Counted from the first letter of the stretch, positions 49,118 through 59,094 are shown. The stretch is 64,000 nt of DNA from Rhizobium sp. P40RR-XXII (GCF_012641405.1 NZ_JABAII010000007.1:1-64000), one strand, 5' to 3'. Program-made: numbers and translations. Notes: generated by a model not told the origin, from the sequence alone.

Positions 49118-50125
49118 CTAATTCACCGGCACGGCAGCGAGAATGAGGATATCCAAATCGTGTTCGGGATAGAAATCCTGCGCCGCCATCTGGAAGGTGG
49201 TCGCGCCGATCTTTTTCACGTCCTTGCCGCAGAAGCTGATGTAATTGTCGGGGCTGCCCTTATCGACCGTCAGCTCGAAATGCTTGATCGGACCGGACCA
49301 GTTGGCACCCGTCGTCAGCACGTAGGAGATCCAGCTTTCGGTGTAGCCGCGTCCGCCCTTGTCGGCTGCGGCAGCGAGCTTGACCGCCGTCTTGAGGAAG
49401 GGTTCATCGAGACAGTACTTGGCGCGATAGGTCTGCAGCTGCTGCTTCTGATAGTCTTCCTCGCCAGCGAAGGTGATGGCGACAGTGCCGCCGACGCTGG
49501 GCTTGTAGCGATGCTCGACCGCGATCCTGGCCTTGGCCGGGAACTTCGTGCGCCACCAATAGGTGGTATGCAGCGTCCACATCGGCGTCGGGTGATGCTT
49601 CATGCCCTGGCCGTCCGTGTCGTATTCGTCATCGGCGATCAGGCCGCGGGCCGTCCAATCATCGAGCACGTCGGCGGGCAGCTTGGCGACGGCCTCCGTC
49701 GCCGCCTTGCTCAGCGGCAGCAGCGGGATGCCGCGAGCATTCAACTCATCCGTCATGTCGACGCCGGCAACCGATACGCGCTGCTGCAGGGTCGGCACAA
49801 TGGGCTTGCCGTCCTGCAGCACGGTAAAGCCGAGGAAATTGTCGGCGTCGACATTTCCGGCGTCGACCATGCTGTCTATGTCACCCTTGATATCGGGCAT
49901 GGGAAAGGCGACGACGCTTTCGACATCCTTGTCTGAGGTGTTTTCGAAGATGTAATCGACGCGGACCTGCTCTGCCGAAATGAACAGCTTTTCCTGCGCC
50001 ATGCTGATATCGCCGGTGCGGACATAGGCGAGACCGCCCGTTCTCAGCTCGGCCATGGTGTCATTCGCCATAGCCGGAACGGCGAACATCGCCATTAGCG
50101 CCGCATAGCCACCGATCTTTCGCAT
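49118..50125 (-). CDS. DUF4424 family secreted protein
   Basis: 335 residues with a signal peptide (MRKIGGYAALMAMFAVPAMA). The start of the mature part NDTMAELRTGGL and the segments VDYIFENTSDKDVESVVAFPMPDI and TTYWWRTKFPAKARIAVEHRYKPSVGG match the DUF4424 family. Periplasmic; function unknown. Single gene between the chemoreceptor and tlyA. Confidence 0.8.
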   Translation of the reverse strand: MRKIGGYAALMAMFAVPAMANDTMAELRTGGLAYVRTGDISMAQEKLFISAEQVRVDYIFENTSDKDVESVVAFPMPDIKGDIDSMVDAGNVDADNFLGFTVLQDGKPIVPTLQQRVSVAGVDMTDELNARGIPLLPLSKAATEAVAKLPADVLDDWTARGLIADDEYDTDGQGMKHHPTPMWTLHTTYWWRTKFPAKARIAVEHRYKPSVGGTVAITFAGEEDYQKQQLQTYRAKYCLDEPFLKTAVKLAAAADKGGRGYTESWISYVLTTGANWSGPIKHFELTVDKGSPDNYISFCGKDVKKIGATTFQMAAQDFYPEHDLDILILAAVPVN

Positions 50126-50237
50126 GATGCCCCTCGCCTGTTGATTGCGGCGATTATGGCCGGTTGCGATCCGGCGTCAACGCCGATATCAGCATAAAAG
50201 GCTTGCAACATAACGCATTGCCCGGCATGGACAGCCC

Positions 50238-50978
50238 ATGTCCGAACCGCAACGCCTCGACCAGCTTCTCGTCACCCTTTCTCTCTTCGCCAGCCGCTCG
50301 CGCGCTCGCGATGCGATCCAGCGCGGCACGGTGACCGTGAACGGCAAGGTCGTGACAAAGCCGGGTGCGCTATTCACCGAAGACGCACAGATCAGCATCG
50401 ATGATCCGGCGCAGGATTACGTCTCGCGCGCGGCATTGAAGCTGGTGGCGGCACTCGACCATTTCGGCCTCGATCCGCGCGGGCAGCACTGTCTCGATGT
50501 CGGCGCATCGACGGGCGGCTTCACCGAAGTGCTGCTGCAGCGGGGTGCCGCGCGTGTGACGGCGATCGACGTCGGTCACGACCAGATGCATCCGCGCATA
50601 GCGGCCGATCCGCGCGTGACCAATATCGAGGGGCTGAACGCACGCAACTTGACGACAGAGGATATCGGCGCACCTTTCTCCTTCGTCGTTTCCGATGTCT
50701 CCTTCATTTCGCTGAAGCTGGCTCTCACGCCGGCGCTTGGGCTTGCCGAAGCCGGCGCGCGGGCGGTGCTGCTCGTAAAGCCGCAATTCGAGGCGGGTCG
50801 CGATGCGATCGGCAAGGCCGGCCTCTTGAAGGACCCCTCCTCCGCTCCGGCGGTTGCGGCCGAACTCGAGCGCTGGTTCACCGAAGACATGGGCTGGCGC
50901 AGCCTCGGCCTCATCGCCTCGCCGATCGCAGGCGGCGACGGCAACCATGAATTTCTTCTCGCAGGGATCAAGCCATGA
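50238..50978 (+). CDS. tlyA: TlyA-family rRNA methyltransferase
   Basis: 246 residues. An S4 RNA-binding domain comes first (RLDQLLVTLSLFASRSRARDAIQRGTVTVNG), followed by an FtsJ-like methyltransferase with CLDVGASTGGFTEVLLQRGA and VVSDVSFISLKLAL. TlyA of mycobacteria 2'-O-methylates 16S and 23S rRNA; older annotation as haemolysin is doubtful. Its stop overlaps the ATG of the next methyltransferase (ATGA). In many rhizobia tlyA follows dxs; here a chemoreceptor and DUF4424 lie between. Confidence 0.93.
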   Translation: MSEPQRLDQLLVTLSLFASRSRARDAIQRGTVTVNGKVVTKPGALFTEDAQISIDDPAQDYVSRAALKLVAALDHFGLDPRGQHCLDVGASTGGFTEVLLQRGAARVTAIDVGHDQMHPRIAADPRVTNIEGLNARNLTTEDIGAPFSFVVSDVSFISLKLALTPALGLAEAGARAVLLVKPQFEAGRDAIGKAGLLKDPSSAPAVAAELERWFTEDMGWRSLGLIASPIAGGDGNHEFLLAGIKP

Positions 50979-52225
50979 GCACTGAAAACGTCACCATCCA
51001 GAAGCTCGGCGCCCAGGGCGACGGTATCGCGCAGGGCGCCGATGGCCCGATCTACGTGCCCTTCACGCTGCCCGGCGAAAGCGTCGCCATCGCGCGGATG
51101 AAGAGCCAGGGCACGCTGATGTCGATCGCGTCTGCCTCGCCGGACCGGCAGGAACCGCACTGTCGGCACTTCGGTCCGGACGGCGTCAACGGTACCTGCG
51201 GCGGCTGCACCCTCCAGCATTATGCCGACGCACCCTACCGCGCCTTCAAGCGCCAGCTCGTCATCGATGCACTGCGCTCGAAAGGCCTGACGCCCGAGGT
51301 GGACGATATCGTCGCCGCGCATCCTGGCGAGCGCCGCAGGGTCGTCTTCGCCGCGCGCAACACCGAAAAGGACATGTTGATCGGCTTCAACCAGGCCGAA
51401 AGCCATCATATCGTCGCCATCGAGGAATGTCCCATTGCTTCGGCCGGCATCATGGCCCGCTTGCCGGCGATCAAGACGATCGCGGCGGCGATCGCCATCA
51501 ACGCCGAAGCCTTCCGCATCTCGGTATTGGAGACGCAGACAGGCCTCGATCTCGCCGTCGACGGCATCAAGTCGCTTTCTGACAAGCAGCGCCGCAGCAC
51601 GATCGAAACCGTGCTGTCGCTTCGCGGCATTGCCCGTCTTTCGCTGAACGGCGAGATTCTTGTGGAGCCGGCGAAGCCGATCATCGATTTCGGCGGCGTG
51701 CCGGTCTCTCCGTCGCCGGGCGCCTTCACACAGGCGACGAAGCAGGCCGAGGACGCCATGGCCGAGCTGGTTGCAGCCCATGTCGGCAAGGCAAAGCGTG
51801 TCGCCGACCTCTTTGCCGGCAGCGGCACCTTCTCGCTTCGCCTGGCGCGGATTGGGCGAGTGCATGCGGTGGAAAGCGAGGAAAAGCCGCTCGCGGCACT
51901 CGACCAGGCCGCACGCACCATACAGGGGCTGAAGCCCGTGACCGTCGAACGCCGCGATCTCTTCCGCCGTCCGTTGATGACGCAGGAGCTGAAAGCCTAC
52001 GACGCCGTCGTCTTCGACCCGCCGCGCGCGGGCGCGCAATTCCAGAGCAAGGAACTTGCCCGTTCCCAGGTCAAGAAGATCGTCGCCGTCTCCTGCAATC
52101 CGCTGACACTCGCCCGCGATCTAGCCCTGCTGGTCGAAGGCGGTTACCGCATCACGCGGGTGACACCGATCGACCAGTTCCTGTGGACCTCGCATGTCGA
52201 AGTGGTTGCGGCACTGGAGAAGTAG
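50975..52225 (+). CDS. TrmA/RlmD-type RNA (uracil-5)-methyltransferase
   Basis: 416 residues. A TRAM-like N-terminus (VTIQKLGAQGDGIA) precedes the iron-sulfur cysteines in PHCRHFGPDGVNGTCGGCTLQH. The methyltransferase part has ADLFAGSGTFSLRLA, FDPPRAGA and VSCNPLTLARD with the catalytic Cys. It makes m5U in rRNA or tRNA; which site is not determinable. Coupled to tlyA. Confidence 0.92.
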   Translation: MSTENVTIQKLGAQGDGIAQGADGPIYVPFTLPGESVAIARMKSQGTLMSIASASPDRQEPHCRHFGPDGVNGTCGGCTLQHYADAPYRAFKRQLVIDALRSKGLTPEVDDIVAAHPGERRRVVFAARNTEKDMLIGFNQAESHHIVAIEECPIASAGIMARLPAIKTIAAAIAINAEAFRISVLETQTGLDLAVDGIKSLSDKQRRSTIETVLSLRGIARLSLNGEILVEPAKPIIDFGGVPVSPSPGAFTQATKQAEDAMAELVAAHVGKAKRVADLFAGSGTFSLRLARIGRVHAVESEEKPLAALDQAARTIQGLKPVTVERRDLFRRPLMTQELKAYDAVVFDPPRAGAQFQSKELARSQVKKIVAVSCNPLTLARDLALLVEGGYRITRVTPIDQFLWTSHVEVVAALEK

Positions 52226-52248
52226 TTCTCTTGAGGGCGGGTTGAGCT

Positions 52249-53004
52249 TCACCGCTTCATAAAGGCCTCGAAAGCCGCGCGGGCCTCGGCGCTTTTCAGC
52301 TGGGCGGCGAAATGCTCGGCCTCTTTCTGGATTCGATCGAGGACGGCATCCGGGGGGCCGCGCATCAGGTCGCGCGCGATCCGCAAAGCCTCGGGTGGTT
52401 TGGCGGCGAGCTTAACGGCCAGCGACAGTGCTTCGGCCTCTACCGCTTCCGGTGCTGTCACCTTCCAGATGAGGCCGGCTTCTTTTGCTTCCAAAGCTGA
52501 AAAGCCTTCACCCAGCGCAAGCAGGGCGAAGGCGCGCTGATGCCCCATGACGCGCGGAGCAAGCAGGCTCGAGGCTGCTTCGGGAACGAGCGCGAGATCG
52601 ACGAAGGGTGTCTTGAACAGGCTGCGATCGGAGGCAACCGTCAGGTCGCAATGCAGATGGATCGTCGTGCCGATGCCGATCGCCAGGCCATCGACGCCGG
52701 AGACGACCGGCTTCTTCGTGCTCGCCAGCGCGACGAGAAAATCAATCACTTCGCGTCCCATGTTGCCGCTCATGGCGAAGGCAAGGAAATCGGCCAGGTC
52801 GTTGCCGGCCGAGAAGCAGCCTTCCGTGCCGAGGAAGGCATGAACGCGGATGTCCGGCGCATCCTCAGCCGCCTTCAACGCCTCGGTCATGGTTTGATAC
52901 ATGGCGCGGGTGATGGCATTCTTCTTTTCCGGCCGGTTGAACCGGATGATCTGGACCTTCGGCGCGGTTTCGGGGCGTTCGATGAGGATATGGTCGGTCA
53001 TCAT
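52249..53004 (-). CDS. enoyl-CoA hydratase/isomerase family protein
   Basis: 251 residues with the crotonase fold: GCFSAGNDLADF (oxyanion hole), VDGLAIGIGTTIHLHCDLTVAS, and PEAASSLLAPRVMG. Lacks one catalytic Glu of classical hydratases at the usual place as far as I can see, so isomerase or other crotonase chemistry is possible. Starts 6 bases after the acyl-CoA dehydrogenase gene; the two likely act on the same acyl-CoA in beta-oxidation. Confidence 0.88.
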   Translation of the reverse strand: MMTDHILIERPETAPKVQIIRFNRPEKKNAITRAMYQTMTEALKAAEDAPDIRVHAFLGTEGCFSAGNDLADFLAFAMSGNMGREVIDFLVALASTKKPVVSGVDGLAIGIGTTIHLHCDLTVASDRSLFKTPFVDLALVPEAASSLLAPRVMGHQRAFALLALGEGFSALEAKEAGLIWKVTAPEAVEAEALSLAVKLAAKPPEALRIARDLMRGPPDAVLDRIQKEAEHFAAQLKSAEARAAFEAFMKR

Positions 53005-53010
53005 ATGTCC

Positions 53011-54789
53011 TTAGGCAAGCGCGATGCGGGCGGCTTCGAGGCTGCCGGCTCCGGCAATGACACGGTCGGCAAGGGCGGCGGTTTCGGCCAGGAGGTTCTC
53101 GGCGGCGAAGCGGCAAAGCGCGATGCGCTTGCCCCCTTCGCCGTCTCCCGCATCGGCGAGGCCTCCCTTGGCCAGATAGCTTCCGGTCAGCACCAGTCCG
53201 AAGAGCCGCTGGTAGGGTGTGGCGCCCGCCAGCGCTTCAGCGACGGCGCCCTCGGCCTGCCTCGACAAAAGCCAGTCGCTCGCCTTCTCGAGATCGGCAA
53301 TGGCCGCCTGCAGCCGCGACGCGGTCTCGCCGAAACCTTCGAGATTGGATTTTGCGACCGTATCGGCGATCTCAAGCAATTCGGCGATGAAGCCACGCAC
53401 ATGATCGCCATTGGCGATCGTCAGCTTGCGCGTCACCAGATCGATCGCCTGAATGCCGTTGGTACCCTCATAGATCGGTGCGATACGAGCATCACGCAGC
53501 AGCCGCGCCGCACCGGTCTCCTCGATGAAACCCATGCCGCCATGGACTTGAATGCCGAGCGAGGCGACATCGACGCCGGCGTCGGTGGAGAAGGACTTGG
53601 CGACCGGCGTCAGCAATGCGGCGCGTTCCTGCCAAAAGCTGCCCCTCTGCGGATCGCGATGCGACATGTCGATCGCCTCGGCGCAGGCGTAGCAGATGGC
53701 GCGCGAGCCCTGCGTCAAGGCTTTCATCGTCAGCAGCATGCGCGCAACGTCGGGGTGCTCGATGATCGGGCTCATGCCCGACGAGGTCGTGCCCGGCGCG
53801 CGGCCCTGGGTGCGCTCCCTGGCATAGGCAATGGCTTTCTGCGTCGCAGCCTCGGCAATCGCAACCCCCTGGATGCCGACGGCAAGACGCGCATTGTTCA
53901 TCATGGTGAACATACAGGCGAGGCCCTTGTTCTCCTCACCGACGAGCCAGGCGACGGCGCCGTTCTCCGGCCCGTATTTGCCATCGCCGTAGATCATCGT
54001 GCAGGTCGGCGAACCATGGATGCCGAGCTTGTGCTCGAGCGAATGGGCGAAATAGTCATTGCGGGCGCCGAGCGAGCCATCGTCGTTGACAAGGAATTTC
54101 GGCACGAGGAACAGCGAAATGCCGCGCGTGCCGGCCGGTGCATCCGGAAGACGGGCGAGGACGAAATGGACGATATTCTCCGCCGCCTCGTGATCGCCCC
54201 AGGTGATGAATATCTTCTGGCCGAACAGGCGATAGGTGCCGTCGTCGCGGCGTTCGGCGCGGGTGCGCAGCGCCCCGACGTCGGAGCCGGCATGCGGCTC
54301 CGTCAGGTTCATCGTGCCTGACCATTGCCCCGATACGAGCTTTTCCAGATATGTCTTCTTGAGGTCGTCGCTGCCATGGGCAATCAGTGCCTCGACCGCT
54401 CCCATGGTCAGCGTCGGCGCAAGGCCGAATGCCATGGAAGCCGAGTTCCACATTTCCAGCGTCGCGACATTCAACATATGCGGCAGGGCCTGCCCGCCGA
54501 ATTCCTCGGGCGCGGTCAAGCCGTTCCAACCACCGGCGATCCAATCGCGATAGAGTTTCTCCCATCCATCGGGAAGCACCACTTTGCCATCGACCAGACG
54601 CGCGCCCTGCCGGTCACCGATCTCGGCAAGCGGCTCCATCTCATCTCCGGCAAAACGGCCGGCTTCCGACAGAATGGCATCGACGACATCGGCGCTCAGA
54701 TCGCCGAGGATGCCCTCCTCCATCGCGCGTTCCATGCCGGCGACATGCTTCAGCGTGAATGCGATTTCTTCGACTGGCGCCTTGTACAT
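53011..54789 (-). CDS. acyl-CoA dehydrogenase with C-terminal extension (FadE5-like)
   Basis: 592 residues from the ATG at 54789. FAD-binding and catalytic segments are visible: MNLTEPHAGSDVGALRTRAER, QKIFITWGDHE, and EETGAARLLRDARIAPIYEGTNGIQAIDL with the base region. The 600-residue length with N- and C-terminal extra domains fits the FadE5/AidB-like class for longer or modified acyl-CoAs. First gene of the two-gene unit with the crotonase. The frame continues 19 codons upstream without a good start. Confidence 0.9.
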   Translation of the reverse strand: MYKAPVEEIAFTLKHVAGMERAMEEGILGDLSADVVDAILSEAGRFAGDEMEPLAEIGDRQGARLVDGKVVLPDGWEKLYRDWIAGGWNGLTAPEEFGGQALPHMLNVATLEMWNSASMAFGLAPTLTMGAVEALIAHGSDDLKKTYLEKLVSGQWSGTMNLTEPHAGSDVGALRTRAERRDDGTYRLFGQKIFITWGDHEAAENIVHFVLARLPDAPAGTRGISLFLVPKFLVNDDGSLGARNDYFAHSLEHKLGIHGSPTCTMIYGDGKYGPENGAVAWLVGEENKGLACMFTMMNNARLAVGIQGVAIAEAATQKAIAYARERTQGRAPGTTSSGMSPIIEHPDVARMLLTMKALTQGSRAICYACAEAIDMSHRDPQRGSFWQERAALLTPVAKSFSTDAGVDVASLGIQVHGGMGFIEETGAARLLRDARIAPIYEGTNGIQAIDLVTRKLTIANGDHVRGFIAELLEIADTVAKSNLEGFGETASRLQAAIADLEKASDWLLSRQAEGAVAEALAGATPYQRLFGLVLTGSYLAKGGLADAGDGEGGKRIALCRFAAENLLAETAALADRVIAGAGSLEAARIALA

Positions 54790-55077
54790 GCTGCTTCCTC
54801 CGCATTGGTGCCGGCAATGATCCGCCTCACCCGGATCATCGCTCATCTGTGGTCATAGCTAGTTTATTTTTACGTAAACGTCAATTTTATCGAAGCGGCA
54901 AAGATGTTGATTTCCACCCTCTCGCGAACCCCGACATCATATACGTCTTGCGCGCGCTGCGCGGCTGTGACATCGCCGCTCGCAGCCGCGATTATTCGAC
55001 CAAAGCGCGGACTTGCATAAACAATCGTCATGAACGAAGACTAAGGCAACTGTTCGGACAACGCGAATGATACGGCC

Positions 55078-56079
55078 ATGAACACGATCACGTCAGTCAA
55101 CACGATACCCGGCTTCATATGGGCCTATCGTCTCCGTCCAGGCGAAACCAAGCCGGAACGGCTGCCCGACGATACCGATCGTTCAGCGCTCTTTACGGAT
55201 GACGGTTTCCTGTGGCTGCATCTCAATCTTGTCGACGCACGCGTACCGGCTTTTCTCGAGGATGCACCGAGCCTGAATGAAGCTGCCCGCATAGCGCTGA
55301 CAAGTCATGAGACGCATGCGACGGTCACCGTCGACGATCAGATGCTCTTCGGCACGCTAGTCGATTTTCAGCGCGACTTTGCCAGAGACACGCACGATAT
55401 CGGCTGGCTGCATTTCGCCGTGACCGACCGCATGCTCATCACCAGCCGGCTGCAGCCGCTTCGCAGCCTGGATCGCGTGCGAATGCTGATCGACAAGAAT
55501 GCCACGAGGTTTTCGCGGCCGCTCGACATTTTCGAGCTGCTGGTCGTCGAATTCCAGCGCACCCTGATTTCGATCGTCATCGAGATCAGCGAAGAGCTCA
55601 ACCTCATTGAGGACTTCGTCCACGGAAATACGTCACGCGACGAACGCGCGCGGCTGCCGCCCGTGCGGCGGACGATCGTGCGGCTGCACCGGCATCTGCG
55701 CACGGTCCTGTCGCTGATGCGCCATGCGGCCGCCTCCGACGACGAGGAAATGCCGCTCGGTTTCGAGGATGTTGCCGGGCGCTTGACGGGCCGGCTCGAA
55801 GCAGTCGAGCACGATGTCTATGCATTGCAGGAGCGAGCCAGGCTGCTGCACGAAGAAATCGACTCGAAGCTCGGATCCGAGATCAACCGCCATCTCTACA
55901 TCCTGTCGATCATGACCGCGTTTCTGCTGCCGCCGACGCTGGTGACCGGCTTCTTCGGCATGAACACCTCGAACCTGCCGCTTTCAGGCGGCGCGGGTGG
56001 TACGGAATATGCCGTCGGCTTCATCGTCGCCTCCATGCTGCTGGCATGGTGGCTGCTCAAGCGGGTCAACATTCTCTAA
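55078..56079 (+). CDS. CorA/ZntB-type divalent metal transporter
   Basis: 333 residues. A long soluble N-terminal part with charged helices is followed by two membrane spans at the C-terminus (LYILSIMTAFLLPPTLVTGFFGMNTSNLP, then AVGFIVASMLLAWWLLKR). The GMN motif after the first span (GFFGMN) defines the CorA/ZntB superfamily. The start and the SRLQPLRSLDRVR segment resemble ZntB, so zinc export or uptake is as likely as magnesium. Inner-membrane pentamer by homology. Confidence 0.9.
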   Translation: MNTITSVNTIPGFIWAYRLRPGETKPERLPDDTDRSALFTDDGFLWLHLNLVDARVPAFLEDAPSLNEAARIALTSHETHATVTVDDQMLFGTLVDFQRDFARDTHDIGWLHFAVTDRMLITSRLQPLRSLDRVRMLIDKNATRFSRPLDIFELLVVEFQRTLISIVIEISEELNLIEDFVHGNTSRDERARLPPVRRTIVRLHRHLRTVLSLMRHAAASDDEEMPLGFEDVAGRLTGRLEAVEHDVYALQERARLLHEEIDSKLGSEINRHLYILSIMTAFLLPPTLVTGFFGMNTSNLPLSGGAGGTEYAVGFIVASMLLAWWLLKRVNIL

Positions 56080-56094
56080 GGTCGAAACATGCAC

Positions 56095-56133
56095 AAGCCG
56101 CCCGGCATAGGCCGGACGGCTTGTGATTGTTTT
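56095..56133 (+). terminator. intrinsic terminator after the CorA/ZntB gene
   Basis: AAGCCGCCCGGC and GCCGGACGGCTT (56095-56122) form a stem with one mismatch and a short loop, followed by TGATTGTTTT. Confidence 0.7.
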
Positions 56134-56182
56134 GCAATTCCGGACGGAAAACCGCTCAGCACTTTTCCTGGATTTGCTTTAG
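56133..56182. repeat. short palindromic intergenic repeat, copy 6
   Basis: GCAATTCCGGACGGAAAACCGCT...GCACTTTTCCTGGATTTGCTTTAG. Its right edge supplies the TAA stop of the BA14K-like gene at 56179-56181. Confidence 0.78.
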
Positions 56183-56652
56183 AAATACGGCGAGTAGCAC
56201 TGGCGGCGCGGACCGTAGTTCGGCTGGAACGTGTTGTCGTAAGCACGGTAGGAGCGATAGCGCGACTCGCACCAATCAACGTGACGCGGATTGATGCCGA
56301 CGCTCGGGGCCGGAGCCGGCGCATAGTAACGCGGCTGGCTGGCGATCGCGCCGCCGATAAGCGCGCCGGCGCCGAAGGCAGCCAGCGGGAACCAATAGCC
56401 GTCGTGATAGCGATAACCGTGACGGTAGCCTGAATAGCCGCGATAGCCTCCATACCAGCCACGACGATAGTAGCCGCCGTGACGCCATTGAACCTGTTCG
56501 ACATTGCCGGGCGCCGCCTGGGTGGGCACGGTCTGACTGGCGATCGGTGCCATGGGCATCTGCATGGCGAAAGACGGTGTGAAGCTCGTCAGAGCGACGG
56601 CGGCCGTGACGGCGACGGTCGCGATTTTTGCACGGAAACCAAGCATTTTCAT
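56179..56652 (-). CDS. BA14K-family protein
   Basis: 157 residues from the ATG at 56652. Signal peptide ([21 protein letters not shown]), then a Gly/Tyr/Arg-rich middle ([20 protein letters not shown]), a membrane-like [17 protein letters not shown], and the C-terminal [26 protein letters not shown] that defines BA14K. The Brucella member is a lectin-like immunoreactive protein; roles in rhizobia are unknown. Several in-frame ATGs exist; the chosen one follows GGAATGGAG. The last codon and stop lie in a palindromic repeat. Confidence 0.88.
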   Translation of the reverse strand: MKMLGFRAKIATVAVTAAVALTSFTPSFAMQMPMAPIASQTVPTQAAPGNVEQVQWRHGGYYRRGWYGGYRGYSGYRHGYRYHDGYWFPLAAFGAGALIGGAIASQPRYYAPAPAPSVGINPRHVDWCESRYRSYRAYDNTFQPNYGPRRQCYSPYF

Positions 56653-56892
56653 CTCCATTCCCTGGTTCGACTTGGTACTCAAGCCTATAGCGTTTCATGT
56701 CGGGAATGCTTCCCGAGCAAGGTTTCGCCGCCTGCTTCGTCGCATATCCGAGTAAACGACAAGAAACGCGGCAGCGCGTTATTTAGTTCCTCAAATCCCT
56801 ACCAATTTAAGGAGTTATGCAGGGCTCCACGATGAATTTATAGTGATTGCATTCTTAACCCAAGATTAACCAGCAATCCTTACTATTATTTC

Positions 56893-57903
56893 ATGAAGGG
56901 ATACCGGAAGAGTAACCTCCTGATGTGCGGCTTGCTGACGATCCTGACCCTCATGGGGCCGGTCTCCAAGCCTTCGGCCGGCGAAAGCCAACCCTGGACC
57001 GATCCAAAAAATGTCCTCATCGTCGATGCTTACGAGCTGAACACCATCGACTGGAACGCGTTTCTGCAGGACAAACGGATCGCAGGCTTCATCTCCAAAG
57101 CCTCCGACGGATTGCCCGAAAGCTTCAGCTGCACCGGCGACCACGGCGGCGATACGGTGGCCCATTGCAGGACGATGTGGCGCAAATATGCTGTCAGCCG
57201 CGAGCTGTTCCAGACGCGGCGCATGCTGGCAAAGACGAATGGCCTATTATGGGGCGCCTATCATCTGGGGCGACCCGGCAATCCGATCGATCAAGCCAAT
57301 CATTTTCTCGACTATGCCGATCCGCAGCCGGACGAGCTGATGGTGCTCGACATAGATGGCATGGACACGGCGCAATTCATGTCGCTGGAGGATGCCCAGA
57401 TCTTCGTTGCCCACATCAAGGTCAGGACCGGGCGCTACCCCATTCTCTACATCAACCACAACACGGCGCGATACATCGCCGATCATCGGGACACCTATCC
57501 GCTGCTGTCGCGGCTCCCCTTGTGGTACGCGCGTTACAAGCCCGATGTGAAAGGCACTTTCCCGCTCGGCAACTGGGACAGCTATGCCATCTGGCAGTTC
57601 GCTTCTTCGGACAATTGCTCCGAAAAGAGCTGTCCCTATCGCGTGCCGGGCACGCTCACTGATATCGACGTCAATGTCGTGCCGATGACGCAAGTTCAGC
57701 TCGCGAAGGTCTGGCCGCAGGGCGATCTCCTGCCGGCCAAGCCGCTGCCCGCGCCCGATCTGATGATCGCACAGGCGCCGACATGCAACGGGCCGCGACA
57801 AACGCTGGTTTCGCTCATGGTCGACGTCGACCCAGTCGTCACGGCGTCAACGCCGCAATCGAAGCCGGTCGAGATCAACGAGCTGAACTACCAGGATTTT
57901 TAA
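56893..57903 (+). CDS. glycoside hydrolase family 25 (lysozyme-like) protein
   Basis: 336 residues with a signal peptide (KSNLLMCGLLTILTLMGPVSKPSA). The GH25 barrel pattern is visible: VDAYELNTIDWNAFLQ, FISKASDG, LLWGAYHLGRPGNPIDQANHFLDY, ELMVLDIDGMD with the catalytic acid region, and WQFASSDNC. Would cleave the peptidoglycan glycan chain in the periplasm or outside. The usual D-x-E is replaced by D-x-D-G-M-D here, so activity is uncertain. The C-terminal 90 residues are a linker without clear motif. Confidence 0.8.
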   Translation: MKGYRKSNLLMCGLLTILTLMGPVSKPSAGESQPWTDPKNVLIVDAYELNTIDWNAFLQDKRIAGFISKASDGLPESFSCTGDHGGDTVAHCRTMWRKYAVSRELFQTRRMLAKTNGLLWGAYHLGRPGNPIDQANHFLDYADPQPDELMVLDIDGMDTAQFMSLEDAQIFVAHIKVRTGRYPILYINHNTARYIADHRDTYPLLSRLPLWYARYKPDVKGTFPLGNWDSYAIWQFASSDNCSEKSCPYRVPGTLTDIDVNVVPMTQVQLAKVWPQGDLLPAKPLPAPDLMIAQAPTCNGPRQTLVSLMVDVDPVVTASTPQSKPVEINELNYQDF

Positions 57904-57955
57904 AGCGCGCCGTAATCTTTCAGATTCGCCTTTCGCGCTTTGGGTCTTTGATTTT

Positions 57956-58007
57956 GCGCATGTCGTTACCGCAAAACCGCTGCGCAATTTTGCGCGACAT
58001 GCTTTAG
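57956..58007. repeat. short palindromic intergenic repeat, copy 7
   Basis: GCGCATGTCGTTACCGCAAAACCGCT...GCGCAATTTTGCGCGACATGCTTTAG. The right edge supplies the TAA stop of the reductase gene at 58004-58006. Confidence 0.78.
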
Positions 58008-59092
58008 GCCTCGACCTGGACATCCGTCTTCGGACGGGAGCAGCAGGCGAGGATATAGCCCTCTTCGATCTCGTCATCGAGGATGCCGCCATTGTGGCTC
58101 ATCTCGACTTCGCCCGAAAGCTTCATCACCCGGCATGTGCCGCAGAGCCCCGACTCACAGGCCGCGCCGATGCGAACGCCGGCGCCTCGCGCGGCCTGAA
58201 GCACGGTCTGCCCCGCCGCGCAAACGACATCCTTGCCGGCCATGGTGAAGCGGATCGTCGTTGCGGCCTCACCCGATGCATCGTCGGAAACCTCCGCAAG
58301 CGGCGTTGCCGCATTCGCCGGCTGGAAGCTCTCCTGATGGTAGCGCGACATGTCGAAGCCATGCGCCTCCAGCATGGAGCGCACGGCATCCATGAAGACT
58401 TCCGGGCCGCAGCAGAAGATGGTCCGATCCATGAAATCGGGCGCCAGCAGGCCGATCTTCGCCTTGTCGATGCGGCCCTTCAATCCGGACCAGAGATCGG
58501 TGCGGCCACAGCCCTCGACGATCAAGCCGAGATTGAGGTTCGGCATGAAACGGGCGAGATATTCGAGCTCGGACCGGAAGATGATGTCGGCCGGGCCGCG
58601 CGAGCAATTGACGAAGGTAATATCCGACAGCGGTGCGGTATCAGCCATGTAGCGCGTCATCGACATCATCGGCGTGATGCCGGAGCCGGCGGAGACGAAC
58701 AGATATTTTTCGCCGGGATGACGGATATGGCTGAAATCGCCGAGCGGACCGAACGCCTTGATGCGCATGCCCGGCTTCAGGTTCTCGAACATCCAGCGGG
58801 TGCCGATGCTGTCCTTCTGTGCCTTCACCGTCACGGCGACCGAGAAGGGCCGCGATGGCGTCGACGACAGCGTATAGGTGCGCATGACCGGCTCCGGAGC
58901 CGTCGGCAGCTCCAGCGTCACGAACTGGCCCGGCAGATAGCGGAACCAGTTGTCCTTGTCGGACCGGAACGTGAAGGTCATCACGTCGGGCGCTTCGGGC
59001 GTTGCCGAGAGGCATTCGAGCAGATGCTGCCTGTCGCTCCAGGGCTGCATCTGGTCGAGGTGGCGGTGCGGAAGGGAGACGGTCATATTCAT
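58004..59092 (-). CDS. ferredoxin-type NAD(P)H oxidoreductase partner of a Rieske oxygenase (GbcB-like)
   Basis: 362 residues from the ATG at 59092. A flavodoxin-reductase-like FAD domain comes first (YLPGQFVTLELP, RTYTLSSTPS), then the NAD domain (FVSAGSGITPMMSM, FCCGPEVFM), then a plant-type [2Fe-2S] ferredoxin domain with GAACESGLCGTCRV and ILACCSRP. This order and size match GbcB, the reductase of glycine-betaine demethylase. It passes electrons to the oxygenase encoded 2 bases upstream. Its stop codon comes from a palindromic repeat. Confidence 0.87.
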   Translation of the reverse strand: MNMTVSLPHRHLDQMQPWSDRQHLLECLSATPEAPDVMTFTFRSDKDNWFRYLPGQFVTLELPTAPEPVMRTYTLSSTPSRPFSVAVTVKAQKDSIGTRWMFENLKPGMRIKAFGPLGDFSHIRHPGEKYLFVSAGSGITPMMSMTRYMADTAPLSDITFVNCSRGPADIIFRSELEYLARFMPNLNLGLIVEGCGRTDLWSGLKGRIDKAKIGLLAPDFMDRTIFCCGPEVFMDAVRSMLEAHGFDMSRYHQESFQPANAATPLAEVSDDASGEAATTIRFTMAGKDVVCAAGQTVLQAARGAGVRIGAACESGLCGTCRVMKLSGEVEMSHNGGILDDEIEEGYILACCSRPKTDVQVEA

Positions 59093-59094
59093 GC

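Noticed and set aside
52540..54321. A 593-codon open frame on the plus strand
   Set aside because: Antisense of the crotonase and acyl-CoA dehydrogenase genes.
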